Shown piece by piece: positions 36,897-47,715 of a stretch of DNA of 64,000 nt; within the stretch, counting starts at the first letter, position 1, and each line of letters starts with the position of its first letter. The notes beneath the pieces are model-generated. The model did no database searches and was not told the origin of the DNA. It was given only the letters and a program-made list of their open reading frames with translations. The position numbers were made by a program, and so were the translations under genes. The DNA lies in the NCBI RefSeq assembly GCF_022829515.1, contig NZ_JAKSYL010000185.1, positions 2,501 through 66,500 of the forward strand. Reading direction: 5' to 3'. Source of the DNA: Methylobacterium sp. J-048. GTDB lineage: Bacteria > Pseudomonadota > Alphaproteobacteria > Rhizobiales > Beijerinckiaceae.

Positions 36897-37089
36897 ACCG
36901 CCTCGGACGAAGCGGTCATCGGCTCGGAGCCGGCAGGCCCCGGTCGATACGGAGCCGGCGGTCCGGCGGGATCACCGGACACGGCACCAGTGCGCATCTC
37001 GCCGAAACTGAGACCCGTTCGGCACGAGCGCACGTTGACGACTGAGAGCCGAGCCCGACCGCAACGCGATTGGGAACGGCTCCAGGCAA

Positions 37090-37452
37090 TCAGGACTTGA
37101 GGTGCGCCGCGAGATGCTTGTTCATCTCGAACATCGAGCACTTATCCTTGCCGAAGACCTTCTTGAGCTTGTCGTCGGCGAGGATCTCGCGCTTGTTCTC
37201 AGGGTTCTGCAAGTTGTGCTTCTTGATGTATTCCCACACCTTGCTGACCACCTCGCCGCGGGCCAGGGCGGCCGTGCCGACGATCGCGCCGAGTTCAGCG
37301 GACGGCTTCAGCGGCTGCTGCAGGGCGTTCGGCTTCGCACCGGCGGCTTTCGCGGCGACGGGCTTGGCGGCTTTCGCGGGCGCGGCCTTGGCGGCCTTGG
37401 GCTCGTCGGTCTTGGCCGCCTTCGGCGCAGCCTTCTCAGTCTTCGTGGCCAT
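37090..37452 (-). CDS. SWIB/MDM2-domain protein with basic Ala/Lys/Pro-rich tail
   Basis: A 120-residue protein. The N-terminal 45 residues are a Lys-Ala-Pro tail reminiscent of histone H1 (repeated KAAK). The SWIB domain follows: LGAIVGTAALARGEVVSKVW, KKHNLQNPENKREILAD, and CSMFEMNKHLAAHLK. ATG 37452 is the start of the tail; the longer ORF to 37575 is unconserved. SWIB proteins are chromatin-associated in eukaryotes, and also occur in Chlamydiae and Rhizobiales; a role in nucleoid compaction is an inference. Confidence 0.86.
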   Translation of the reverse strand: MATKTEKAAPKAAKTDEPKAAKAAPAKAAKPVAAKAAGAKPNALQQPLKPSAELGAIVGTAALARGEVVSKVWEYIKKHNLQNPENKREILADDKLKKVFGKDKCSMFEMNKHLAAHLKS

Positions 37453-37696
37453 AAACTTCCTCCGGTTCTCGGGCCGCAGGCCGGGGCATGAGCGCCCCAC
37501 GGCCGAGCCAGCATAGCAGCAACTAAGCGGTGCTGCCGCCGTTCCAAGGGGAAATCGCCTTCGCGGAGCCCTCATCCACAGGGCAGACCCGGAAATCCGC
37601 CCCCGAACCGGCCGCTCTGCGCCGCCGCGAAGAACATTTCGTCGGACCCGCGCCGCCGAAACCTGCTCTTAACGATCCGGCGCGAGAAATACAGTC

Positions 37697-37819
37697 ATGT
37701 TTACCCCGGTTCTCGCGCTCGCGCTGTTGCTCGCCACCGGGCTCGTGCTCGGTCTTGGTCTCGGTATCCGAGCCGAACCCGATGCGGCCGACCTGGAACC
37801 GGGCCGCGGGTTGATTTGA
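37697..37819 (+). CDS. Possible 40-residue single-pass membrane peptide
   Basis: ATG at 37697 gives MFTPVLALALLLATGLVLGL followed by a short acidic tail ending RGLI. One clear hydrophobic helix and good GC3 in codons support it. The upstream ribosome site is weak. It could be a chance ORF. Confidence 0.35.
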   Translation: MFTPVLALALLLATGLVLGLGLGIRAEPDAADLEPGRGLI

Positions 37820-38142
37820 GAGCTGGCGGGATTGCCGCGCAGAGCCGTCCGACGCATCGGCGCGGACCCATGATCGATCCCATCACCTCGTAGAGCACCG
37901 CGCACGCCGTCCAGGTAACGTTGGGTCCGGCCTTCCTGCGGTCGGGGCTTGCGACACGACCTGGCCTTCGGCGTTGAGAGTCTGCCGGCGCGCCGCTCGG
38001 TGTGGAGGCGGATCAACCGGCGCCGGGTCAATGCCGGGACGCGCGCGGATCTCCCGGATGGCGGAACCCGCTTCCGTCCCGGCGTTTAGTCAGCAGGGCC
38101 GAAGGCACGTCCGGCCCGGTCCGCGTAAACTCGGGAGTCACC
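37820..38142. other. Intergenic stretch without recognised gene
   Basis: 323 bases of ordinary GC content between the possible membrane peptide and the PRC-barrel gene. No convincing ORF or repeat is seen; it should contain the promoter of the PRC-barrel gene. Confidence 0.4.
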
Positions 38143-38577
38143 ATGCCGACGGATCTGCCCACCGAGCGTCCCGTGAGAAAGACGGGCACCCTGGAGCTCG
38201 ATCCCACCGGCGAGGGCATCGCCATCGACGAGACCGCCCGCTTGATCGCCTCGAACAAGGTCGAGGGCACGGCCGTCTATGACCGCGAAGGGAAGCACCT
38301 CGGGGCCGTGCACAACTTCATGGTCGATAAGGTCACCGGGCAGGTCGCCTACGCGGTCCTGGCCTTCGGGGGCTTCCTCGGCCTCGGCGAGATCCACCAC
38401 CCCCTTCCCTGGAAGGCGTTGACCTACAGCACCGAACTCGGCGGCTACGTGGTCGACATCGACCCGGGTGATCTCGCCGGCGCCCCGAGCCACGGCCCGG
38501 GCGAGGACGCCTTCGCCGACCCGAACTATCGCGGGAAGATCGAAGATTATTACGGGGTGCGCGCGCCGACGGCGTGA
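38143..38577 (+). CDS. PRC-barrel domain protein
   Basis: A 144-residue cytoplasmic protein. The PRC barrel covers about residues 32-105: LIASNKVEGTAVYDREGKHL, then KVTGQVAYAVLAFGGFLGLG and HHPLPWKALTY. GGGAG lies 7 bases before ATG 38143. PRC-barrels occur in photosynthetic reaction centre H and RimM; small stand-alone ones are common in Rhizobiales, with a suspected stress role. A second PRC protein is exported from 39499. Confidence 0.87.
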   Translation: MPTDLPTERPVRKTGTLELDPTGEGIAIDETARLIASNKVEGTAVYDREGKHLGAVHNFMVDKVTGQVAYAVLAFGGFLGLGEIHHPLPWKALTYSTELGGYVVDIDPGDLAGAPSHGPGEDAFADPNYRGKIEDYYGVRAPTA

Positions 38578-38606
38578 ACTCGTCGGCGGTTGCTAAGCGC
38601 GCCCTT

Positions 38607-38762
38607 CCTCCCCCCTCTGCGGGGGAGGGAGAGCCGCAGTGTTTCCCGTGTATTCTGCCGACCTCGATGTGTGATGCCGCTAACCCGTGCGGGAGAGGGT
38701 TGGGGTGAGGGGTCAGGTCTGACCGGAAAGGTCGCATCTCTCACCATGTCCCTCTCCCGCAT
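38607..38762. repeat. Repeat cluster with C/G-rich hairpins
   Basis: Two motifs. At 38607-38628, a hairpin with CCTCCCCC/GGGGGAGG arms and a CTCTGC-containing centre; the same 23 bases occur at 59821-59843. At 38687-38699 and 38750-38762, an inverted pair (GTGCGGGAGAGGG with CCCTCTCCCGCAT) about 50 bases apart. These resemble dispersed intergenic palindromic repeats of Rhizobiales. Confidence 0.6.
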
Positions 38763-38823
38763 GGAAGAGGGGACCCGCGCCCGTCACGCGTAACGCCGCC
38801 GCGCCTTCCCCCGGATACCGCCC

Positions 38824-39225
38824 TTAGAACTTCCCGCCGAGACCGACGCTGCCGCCGGGCGACAGCATCGGACCCATGGAGCTGCTGCCGGAGCCGCTCG
38901 AGGCGTTGCCGCCCTCGATATCCTCGCGCCGGATCCGACGCTCGCTGGCACTGGCGGATTGCGTCGCGCCGCCGGCGGTCCGGGGGATCGCGAGCTGCTT
39001 CGTCGGCGTGGTCTGGGGCGGCGGACCGTCCGCATCGGCCGCCGCGTTGCGCGGCTCGCGGTTGGGCAGGGACCCGCGCAGCGAGGGCGGCAGCCCGACA
39101 TCGGAGGCCGGCATCACGCCGCCCCCGCCACCGAGCGCCTGACAGCCGGCCACCAAGCCGGCCAGGGCGGCGCCGAGCGCGAGGCCGCGCGCAGCGGCGC
39201 GTCCCGACGAGGTGAGGGTCGACAT
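38824..39225 (-). CDS. Putative lipoprotein of unknown function
   Basis: A 133-residue protein with a lipobox: hydrophobic LALGAALAGLVAGCQAL, where LVAGC is the lipidation site (Cys about 28). The mature part is low-complexity and Ser/Gly/Pro-rich, with no recognised domain. ATG 39225 gives a standard lipoprotein signal; the ORF to 39270 is longer but unneeded. Probably outer-membrane anchored. Confidence 0.65.
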   Translation of the reverse strand: MSTLTSSGRAAARGLALGAALAGLVAGCQALGGGGGVMPASDVGLPPSLRGSLPNREPRNAAADADGPPPQTTPTKQLAIPRTAGGATQSASASERRIRREDIEGGNASSGSGSSSMGPMLSPGGSVGLGGKF

Positions 39226-39498
39226 CGTGTGGTCCTCGCAAGGGGCCGCATGGGTCTCTGCGGCGCACATGGGTTTCTGGTCCGGTGTCTACGCTGGGGT
39301 TGCGGCGAAAACCAGACATCCGTCCGGCGGCGCGGAACTTGCGGCCGGGCTGCGACGATCCATAACTTCGCCCAGGTCCTGCGACAGGGTGCTGTCCGCA
39401 GGCGGGGTCGCGCCGGCGGCGGGCCCGGGATCCGGCCGATACGGTCGGGGTCGTGCCGGCGCGTCGGCTGGACCCCGCCCTTCCTCAGAGGACGTAGC

Positions 39499-40233
39499 GT
39501 GTTCAGAACCTCCCGGATGATCGCGGCCGTGACGCTCGCCCTGTGGGCGTCCGGCGTTGCGGCGCAAGCCCCGTCCATCCGGGGCGACGGCGCATCCGGC
39601 CAAGTTCCGCCTCCGAGCCCGCCGGCCGCCCAGCCAGCCCCGGGCGCGACCACGGGAACGGCACCCGCGGTAGCGCCTCCCGCCCCCGCCCCCGCGCCGC
39701 AGGCGCCCCCGACGAACGCCGCGCAACAACAGCAGCAGGGGACCCCGGCCACCGTCCTCGACACCCAGGATTACGAGAGCCTGCTCGGGCGCAGCGTGCG
39801 CAGCGCCGGCGGCGACGAACTGGGGCGCGTGATCGACATCATCATCGACAAGGACGGGCATCCACGGGCCGCGATCATCGATTTCGGCGGCTTCCTCGGC
39901 GTCGGCACCCGCAAGATCGCCGTGGATTGGCGTGCCCTGCGCTTCACCGCCGACGGCAACAAGGAGCGCAAGCTCTCCGTCGCGCTGAGCCGCAACCAGG
40001 TCCGCGTGTCGCCGGAATACAAGGCCGGCGAGCCGATCGTCGTGCTCGGCCCGGCCAGCCCGGCCGCCCCCACGCCGGAGGGCGATCAGGCCATCACCGC
40101 GGCACCGCCGGCCGGCGGCCCTGCCGCGCCTGCTCCCACGGCCACCGCACCGACGGCTCTCGCCCCCGCGAGCGGGGCCGCCGCCCCGTCAGCCGTTCCC
40201 GCCACCCCTCCGGAAAAGGCTCCGGATAAGTGA
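39499..40233 (+). CDS. Exported PRC-barrel protein with Pro/Ala-rich tails
   Basis: About 244 residues. GTG 39499 follows an AGAGGA site and precedes a signal peptide (MIAAVTLALWASGVAA); the ATG at 39517 is an alternative. A Pro/Ala/Gln linker (QQQQQG) leads to a PRC barrel at about residues 85-160 (LLGRSVRSAGGDELGRVIDI, DFGGFLGVGTRKIAVDWRAL), then a Pro/Ala-rich tail. It is likely periplasmic. The stop overlaps the GTG start of the MFS gene. Confidence 0.8.
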   Translation: MFRTSRMIAAVTLALWASGVAAQAPSIRGDGASGQVPPPSPPAAQPAPGATTGTAPAVAPPAPAPAPQAPPTNAAQQQQQGTPATVLDTQDYESLLGRSVRSAGGDELGRVIDIIIDKDGHPRAAIIDFGGFLGVGTRKIAVDWRALRFTADGNKERKLSVALSRNQVRVSPEYKAGEPIVVLGPASPAAPTPEGDQAITAAPPAGGPAAPAPTATAPTALAPASGAAAPSAVPATPPEKAPDK

Positions 40234-41603
40234 CGGTGGCCCGATTGAAGGCCAGACCCGCCATTTCCCCCCGCGAGCGCGAGGTGTCCCGGCCGGATCC
40301 GCGGTCGCGCCCCGCCCGCCTGAAGGACCAGACGGCCGAGGTCTCGCCGCGCGAGCCCGCGCGGGCCGCCGCGGAGGCCGTGCCGGTGGACCGAACGCTC
40401 TCGGCGGTCAGCCGCCACGGCCTCGACGCCTTCGCGTTCTTCGTGGCCAACCTGCAGACCGGGTTCGGGCCGTTCCTGGCCGTCTACTTCTCGCAGGCGA
40501 AGTGGACCCAGTCCGATATCGGCTTCGCCCTCACGGTGGGGAGCCTCGTCGCCCTGCTGGGGCAGGTGCCGGGCGGCGGCTTCGTCGACGTGGTCCGCTC
40601 GAAGCGCTTCGCCGCCGCGGTGGCGGTAGTCGGCATCTCGGGCAGCGCCTTCGCGCTGGCGGTCTGGCCGAGCTTCCCGGTGGTGCTGCTGGCGATGGCG
40701 GTCCATTCGGGGGCGAGCTGCGTGCTGACCCCGGCGATCGCGGCGATCAGCATCGGGCTGGTCGGCCGCGCCCGGGCGGGCGAGCGCCTCGGCCGCAACG
40801 CGAGCTTCGCGGCCGTCGGCAACGCGCTCGGCGCCGCCGGCATGGGTGCGATCGGCTATTACCTGTCGAACGGGGCGGTGTTCTACCTGACGGCGGCCCT
40901 GGTGGTGCCGACGATCATCGCGCTCAGCCGCATCCGCGCCCAGGAGATCGACGCCAACGTGTTCCGGGAGCCGGCCTCGGCGCAGACGCCGGGCGCCTCC
41001 GGGAAGGACGGGGTCCGGGCGCTGCTGACCAATCGCGGGCTCCTGTGCTTCTCGGCCTGCATGGTCCTGTTCTTCCTGGCCAACGCGGCGATGCTGCCGC
41101 TGGTCGGCAGCGTGCTGACCCTGCGGGCGAGCGAGACCGCGACCGCCCTGATCGCCGCCTGCATCATGGTCCCGCAGGCGGTGCTCGCCATCAGCGCCCC
41201 CGCGGTCGGCCGGGCCGCCGAGCGGTTCGGCCGCTATCCGGTCCTGCTCCTCGGCTTCGGCGCCCTGCCGGTGCGCGGCCTGATGCTCGCCTACACGACC
41301 AACCCGTACGGCCTGGTCGCCATCCAGGTGCTGGACGGGATCTCCGCCTCGGTGCTCGGCGTGATGGTTCCGCTCGTGGTCTCGGATCTCACCCGCGGCA
41401 CGGGACGTTTCAACCTGGCGCTCGGCGCGGTCGGCACCGCGATGGGCGTGGGCGCCGCCCTCTCGACCTCGCTCGCCGGGATCATGGCGGACCGCCTGGG
41501 CAGCCACAGCGCCTTCTTGGGGCTGGCCTTCATGGGATTTGCCGCCTTCATGCTGGTGGCGCTGATCATGCCCGAGACGCGCCAGCCGGTGGAGGACGCG
41601 TGA
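40230..41603 (+). CDS. MFS transporter
   Basis: A 457-residue, 12-helix major facilitator protein. An N-terminal hydrophilic extension of about 55 residues precedes the first helix (FAFFVANLQTGFGPFLAVYF). Further blocks are GGGFVDVVRSKRFAAA (motif A position) and GRAAERFGRYPVLLLG in the second half. The GTG start at 40230 overlaps the stop of the PRC gene (GTGA), implying coupling. The substrate is not predictable. Confidence 0.83.
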   Translation: MTVARLKARPAISPREREVSRPDPRSRPARLKDQTAEVSPREPARAAAEAVPVDRTLSAVSRHGLDAFAFFVANLQTGFGPFLAVYFSQAKWTQSDIGFALTVGSLVALLGQVPGGGFVDVVRSKRFAAAVAVVGISGSAFALAVWPSFPVVLLAMAVHSGASCVLTPAIAAISIGLVGRARAGERLGRNASFAAVGNALGAAGMGAIGYYLSNGAVFYLTAALVVPTIIALSRIRAQEIDANVFREPASAQTPGASGKDGVRALLTNRGLLCFSACMVLFFLANAAMLPLVGSVLTLRASETATALIAACIMVPQAVLAISAPAVGRAAERFGRYPVLLLGFGALPVRGLMLAYTTNPYGLVAIQVLDGISASVLGVMVPLVVSDLTRGTGRFNLALGAVGTAMGVGAALSTSLAGIMADRLGSHSAFLGLAFMGFAAFMLVALIMPETRQPVEDA

Positions 41604-41794
41604 TCCGCGGCACCAGATTCGCTTGTCTGTATCCGCGCCGCTCAAGCGGCGTTCAGGTTTGACAGATAAAACCGCGCGGGAGGTGCGGGCCGGTGCAACA
41701 TATGGCAACGCTGTCGCGTTGCCGCTGCGGGTTCGACTGCGCCCGCGTTGCACTCCGCCTCAGCCCGCACCCGCCAGTGCCGCGTGAATACGGA

Positions 41795-43576
<1,782 letters not shown>

Positions 43577-43601
43577 GCCGGGCGCCCGGGGTAAGCCGGC
43601 C

Positions 43602-44531
43602 GTGCCCGATCTCGACAGCGTCGTCCGGGAGATCTCGGAGGAGATGGCGCAGCGCTCCGACCGGGGCGCGGTCGCCGACTACATTCCCGAGCTCGCCCAC
43701 GTGGATCCGAACCAGTTCGGCATCGCGGTGATCGATGCCGAGGGCCGGGTCACGACCAGCGGCGATAGCGAGACGCCGTTCTCGATCCAGAGCGTATCGA
43801 AGGTGTTCACGCTCACCCTGGCGCTCGGCATGGTTGGCGACCGGCTGTGGAAGCGGGTCGGGCGCGAGCCCTCGGGCAACCCGTTCAATTCCATCGTCCA
43901 GCTGGAGCGCGAGCGCGGCGTGCCGCGCAACCCGTTCATCAACGCCGGCGCCATCGCGGTCACCGACGTGATCCTCTCGGGCCACGAGCCCCGGGAGGCG
44001 CTGGGCGAGATCCTACGGTTCATGCAGTTCCTGGCCCAGGATCCGACCATCACCATCGACGAGCGGGTGGCGGCCTCGGAGAAGCGCACGGGCTTCCGCA
44101 ACACCGCGCTCGCCAACTACATGAAGTCCTTCGGCGTCATCGAGAACCCGGTCGACTACACGCTCGGCGTCTACTTCCATCACTGCGCCATCGCGATGAC
44201 CTGCCGCCAGCTCGCCACGGCCGGCCGGTTCCTGGCCCATAACGGCCGCAACCCCTCGACCGGCCACAATGTCGTCTCGGCCGAGCGGGCCCGCCGCATC
44301 AACGCGATCATGCTGACTTGCGGCCACTACGACGGCTCGGGCGAGTTCGCCTACCGGGTCGGCCTGCCGGGCAAGAGCGGCGTCGGCGGCAGCATCCTGG
44401 CGGTGGCGCCCGGCAAGGCCTCGATCGCGGTCTGGTCGCCGGGCCTCGACGCCGCGGGCAATTCCCATCTCGGCCGCGTCGCCCTGGAACGCCTGACCCA
44501 GCGCATGGGCTGGTCGGTATTCGGGGCCTGA
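43602..44531 (+). CDS. glsA: Glutaminase A
   Basis: A 309-residue serine-dependent beta-lactamase-fold enzyme hydrolysing glutamine to glutamate and ammonia. The Ser-x-x-Lys dyad is in [10 protein letters not shown], and [27 protein letters not shown], and the C-terminal [16 protein letters not shown] are family blocks. It starts at GTG 43602, 25 bases after the ABC gene. Confidence 0.94.
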   Translation: MPDLDSVVREISEEMAQRSDRGAVADYIPELAHVDPNQFGIAVIDAEGRVTTSGDSETPFSIQSVSKVFTLTLALGMVGDRLWKRVGREPSGNPFNSIVQLERERGVPRNPFINAGAIAVTDVILSGHEPREALGEILRFMQFLAQDPTITIDERVAASEKRTGFRNTALANYMKSFGVIENPVDYTLGVYFHHCAIAMTCRQLATAGRFLAHNGRNPSTGHNVVSAERARRINAIMLTCGHYDGSGEFAYRVGLPGKSGVGGSILAVAPGKASIAVWSPGLDAAGNSHLGRVALERLTQRMGWSVFGA

Positions 44532-44609
44532 CCAACTACCTTGCGCAGCGTCGCCTTCCGCGGCACTGCGCCAACGTGGTGCTGCGGCGCCTGAGGCAGG
44601 ACCCGGCAC

Positions 44610-46019
44610 ATGACGACGAGTACGGCGGCGCGGACGTCGGGTAGTGATCTTGATCCCGGCGCCATCCTGGCCCGCCTAGACCGGCTGCCGCCGACGCGCA
44701 CGGTCTGGCGCTTCGTGGCTTTGCTCGGCCTCGGCTTCTTCTTCGAACTCTACGACCTGCTGTTCACCGGCTACGTCGCCCCGGGCCTCGTGAAGGCCGG
44801 GATCCTCACGCCGACGACCCCCGGGCTGTTCGGCGCGAGCGGCGTGGCGAGCTTCGTGGCGGCCCTGTTCACCGGGCTGTTCATCGGCACCCTGGTCTGC
44901 GGCTGGCTCGCCGACCGGTTCGGCCGCCGGGCGATCTTCACGTGGTCGCTCCTGTCCTACACCGCCGCCAACGTCGTGATGGCCTGCCAGACTGAGGCGT
45001 TCGGGCTCAATTTCTGGCGGCTGATCGCCGGGATCGGCCTCGGCCTGGAGATGGTGACCATCGGCAGCTACCTCTCGGAGCTGGTGCCGAAGGCGATCCG
45101 CGGCCGCGCCTTCGCCCTGTGCCAGGGCATCGGCTTCACCGCGGTGCCGGTGGTGGCGTTCCTGTCCTACCTGCTGATCCCGACGGCGCCGCTGGGGATC
45201 GACGGCTGGCGCTGGGTCGTGCTGATCGGCGCCACCGCTGCGATCGGGGTCTGGTGGCTGCGCGCGGGCCTTCCGGAGAGCCCGCGCTGGCTGGTCGAGC
45301 GCGGGCGGCTCGCGGAGGCCGACGCGGTCCTGCGGCGCCTCGAAGGCCAAGTCGCCGCCGAGTACGGCCGGCCCCTGCCGACGCCCGCGGCACCGGAGCC
45401 GGTGCAGCGGCGCGGCGCCTACGGCGACCTGTGGGTGCCGCCCTATCGGCGCCGGGCTCTGATGATGGCCGGCTTCAACGTGTTCCAGACGGTCGGCTTC
45501 TACGGCTTCGCCAACTGGGTGCCGACGCTGCTGGTGGCCCAGGGCATCACCATCACGTCGAGCCTCGCCTACACGGCGCTGATCGCGCTCGCCGCCCCGG
45601 TCGGGCCGCTGATCGGGCTCGCCATCGCCGACCGGTTCGAGCGCAAGCACGTCATCGTGGCCGCCGCGCTGGTCTACATCGCCTGCGGGCTGGCCTTCGC
45701 GCGGACCCGGGACGTGTCGGTGATCGTCGCGCTCGGGATCGGCCTGACGCTGGCCTCCAACGTGATGTCCTACAGCTTCCACGCCTACCAGGCCGAGCTG
45801 TTCCCCACCGGTATCCGGGCGCGGGCCGTGGGCTTCGTCTATTCGTGGAGCCGCTTCTCGGCGATTTTTACCGGGTTCGTCATCGCGTTCGTGCTGCGCG
45901 AGGCCGGCACCCCGGGGGTGTTTTTGTTCATCTCCGCGGCGATGCTGGCCGCCGGGCTGCTGGTCGGGCTTCTCGGGCCGCGTACCCGCGACGTGGCTCT
46001 GGAGAAGATCGCGGGGTGA
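44610..46019 (+). CDS. MFS transporter, sugar/metabolite:H+ symporter type
   Basis: A 469-residue, 12-helix symporter of the sugar porter/aromatic-acid type. Motif A is [13 protein letters not shown]; between halves is the signature [13 protein letters not shown]; the second-half motif A is [12 protein letters not shown]. About 25 residues of hydrophilic N-terminus precede helix 1 ([16 protein letters not shown], with the acidic pair typical of metabolite:H+ symporters). Substrate unknown; niacin or carboxylate-type is possible. Confidence 0.86.
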   Translation: MTTSTAARTSGSDLDPGAILARLDRLPPTRTVWRFVALLGLGFFFELYDLLFTGYVAPGLVKAGILTPTTPGLFGASGVASFVAALFTGLFIGTLVCGWLADRFGRRAIFTWSLLSYTAANVVMACQTEAFGLNFWRLIAGIGLGLEMVTIGSYLSELVPKAIRGRAFALCQGIGFTAVPVVAFLSYLLIPTAPLGIDGWRWVVLIGATAAIGVWWLRAGLPESPRWLVERGRLAEADAVLRRLEGQVAAEYGRPLPTPAAPEPVQRRGAYGDLWVPPYRRRALMMAGFNVFQTVGFYGFANWVPTLLVAQGITITSSLAYTALIALAAPVGPLIGLAIADRFERKHVIVAAALVYIACGLAFARTRDVSVIVALGIGLTLASNVMSYSFHAYQAELFPTGIRARAVGFVYSWSRFSAIFTGFVIAFVLREAGTPGVFLFISAAMLAAGLLVGLLGPRTRDVALEKIAG

Positions 46020-46060
46020 GGCGCGGTCTGCGCGAGCCCGAATCGTGTTAGCCTGACCGC

Positions 46061-46639
46061 ATGGTCGCACAGCCGAAGCCCCGGATGACGGTCGACGAGT
46101 TCCTGGTCTGGGCCGAAGGCCAGCCGGGACGCTACGAGCTGGTCGAAGGCCAAGTTGTCGCGATGTCGCCGGAGCGGGTTCGGCACGCGGAGGTCAAGGC
46201 CTCGGCCTATCTCGCGCTCCGATCCGCCCTGAACCGGACTCAGCTCCCCTGTCGGGCGCTGCCGGACGGGATGAGCGTCCGCATCGACGACACGACGGTC
46301 TTCGAGCCCGACGCCCTCGTTTATTGTGGGGCGCGTGCGGACCCGGATGCGATCGAGATCCCCAATCCCATCCTCGTTGTCGAGGTTTTGTCGCCCAGCA
46401 CCGTCACTGTGGATTCCGGCCGCAAACTTTCGGGCTATTTCAGCGTCGCCAGCGTATCGCATTACTTGATGATCGACCCGGTCAAACGCCTCGTGATCCA
46501 CCATGCGCGCGGTGCCGGCGGGCTGATCGCGACCCGGATCGCCAGCGACGGCGCCCTCGACCTGACCCCGCCCGGAATGAGCCTGTCCGTCGCCGAGCTG
46601 TTCGCCGATCTCCCGCCCCCCGCAGACCCCGCGGCTTGA
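46061..46639 (+). CDS. Uma2 family protein (DUF820 PD-(D/E)XK fold)
   Basis: A 192-residue protein of the Uma2/DUF820 family. Features are MTVDEFLVWAEGQPGRYELV, the Glu of the nuclease-like core in LVEGQVVAMSP, FEPDALVYCG (PD motif) and PILVVEVLSPSTVTVD (VEVLS carries the E-x-K-like position). Abundant in cyanobacteria and some alphaproteobacteria; the cellular role is unproven, though a restriction-endonuclease-like fold is expected. Confidence 0.87.
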   Translation: MVAQPKPRMTVDEFLVWAEGQPGRYELVEGQVVAMSPERVRHAEVKASAYLALRSALNRTQLPCRALPDGMSVRIDDTTVFEPDALVYCGARADPDAIEIPNPILVVEVLSPSTVTVDSGRKLSGYFSVASVSHYLMIDPVKRLVIHHARGAGGLIATRIASDGALDLTPPGMSLSVAELFADLPPPADPAA

Positions 46640-46691
46640 TCCGATCCGGGGCGGATGTCACAGCGGCGCAAACGCGAATCAGGACGCCCGG

Positions 46692-47705
46692 ATGACCACA
46701 CCCCTCGATCTCCTCGTGCTCGGCAACGCCATCGTCGACGTGATCGCCCGCACGGACGACGCCTTCCTCGCCGCCCAGGGCGTGACCAAGGGCGCGATGC
46801 AGCTGATCGACGAGGAGCGGGCGGAGGCTTTGTTCGCCGCGATGGGTCCGGCCACGATCGTCTCGGGCGGCTCCGGGGCGAACACCGCGGTGGGCGCAGC
46901 CCTGCTCGGCGCCAAGACCGGCTTCGTCGGCAAGGTCCGGAACGACGAGCTCGGCGGCCTGTTCGGCCACGACCTCAAGGCCACGGGCGTCGGCTTCACG
47001 GTGCCGCCGGCCAGCGAGGGGCCGGCCACGGCCCGCTGCTTCGTGCTGGTGACGCCGGACGGCGAGCGGACGATGAGCACCTATCTCGGCGCCTGCCAGG
47101 GGCTGAAGCCCGAGGACGTGGACCGGGCGCTCGTCGCCTCGGCCCGGGTGGTCTACCTCGAAGGCTACCTGTGGGATCCGCCCGCCGCCAAGGAGGCGTT
47201 CCGCAAGGCGGTCCAGATCGCCCACCAGGCCGGCAACGCGGTGGCGCTGACCCTGTCGGACGCGTTCTGCGTCGGCCGCTACCGGGACGAGTTCCTGGGG
47301 CTGGTGCGCGACGGCAGCGTCGACATCCTGTTCGCCAATATCGGCGAGCTCCAGAGCCTCTACCAGACCGACGATCCCGAGGCCGCCGTGGCCGCGCTCC
47401 GCGACGAGCGCAACGCCCGCGGCCGGCACCTGCTCGGCCTGGTCACCCGCTCGTCCGAGGGCGCCCTGGTGGTGCAGGGCGGCGAGGTCCGCTCCGTCGA
47501 GGCGAGCCCGGTGCGCGAGGTGCTCGACACCACCGGGGCCGGCGACCTGTTCGCCGCCGGGTTCCTGGCCGGCCATGCCCGCGGCCTCGACCACGTCACC
47601 AGCGCCCGCCTCGGCGCGCTGGCGGCCGCCGAGGTGATCCAGCATATCGGCGCCCGCCCCCAGGCCGACCTCGTCAACCTGGCCAAGGCGCGCAAGCTGC
47701 TCTGA
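46692..47705 (+). CDS. PfkB family carbohydrate/adenosine kinase
   Basis: A 337-residue ribokinase-family kinase. The N-terminal LGNAIVDVIARTDD and VSGGSGANTAVGAALLGAK are the PfkB-1 glycine-rich region; FANIGELQSL corresponds to the N-x-x-E motif; the C-terminal DTTGAGDLFAAGFLAG carries the catalytic Asp. The closest resemblance is to alphaproteobacterial adenosine kinases. It converges on the chemoreceptor gene (10-base gap). Confidence 0.88.
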   Translation: MTTPLDLLVLGNAIVDVIARTDDAFLAAQGVTKGAMQLIDEERAEALFAAMGPATIVSGGSGANTAVGAALLGAKTGFVGKVRNDELGGLFGHDLKATGVGFTVPPASEGPATARCFVLVTPDGERTMSTYLGACQGLKPEDVDRALVASARVVYLEGYLWDPPAAKEAFRKAVQIAHQAGNAVALTLSDAFCVGRYRDEFLGLVRDGSVDILFANIGELQSLYQTDDPEAAVAALRDERNARGRHLLGLVTRSSEGALVVQGGEVRSVEASPVREVLDTTGAGDLFAAGFLAGHARGLDHVTSARLGALAAAEVIQHIGARPQADLVNLAKARKLL

Positions 47706-47715
47706 GCGGCCGTCC

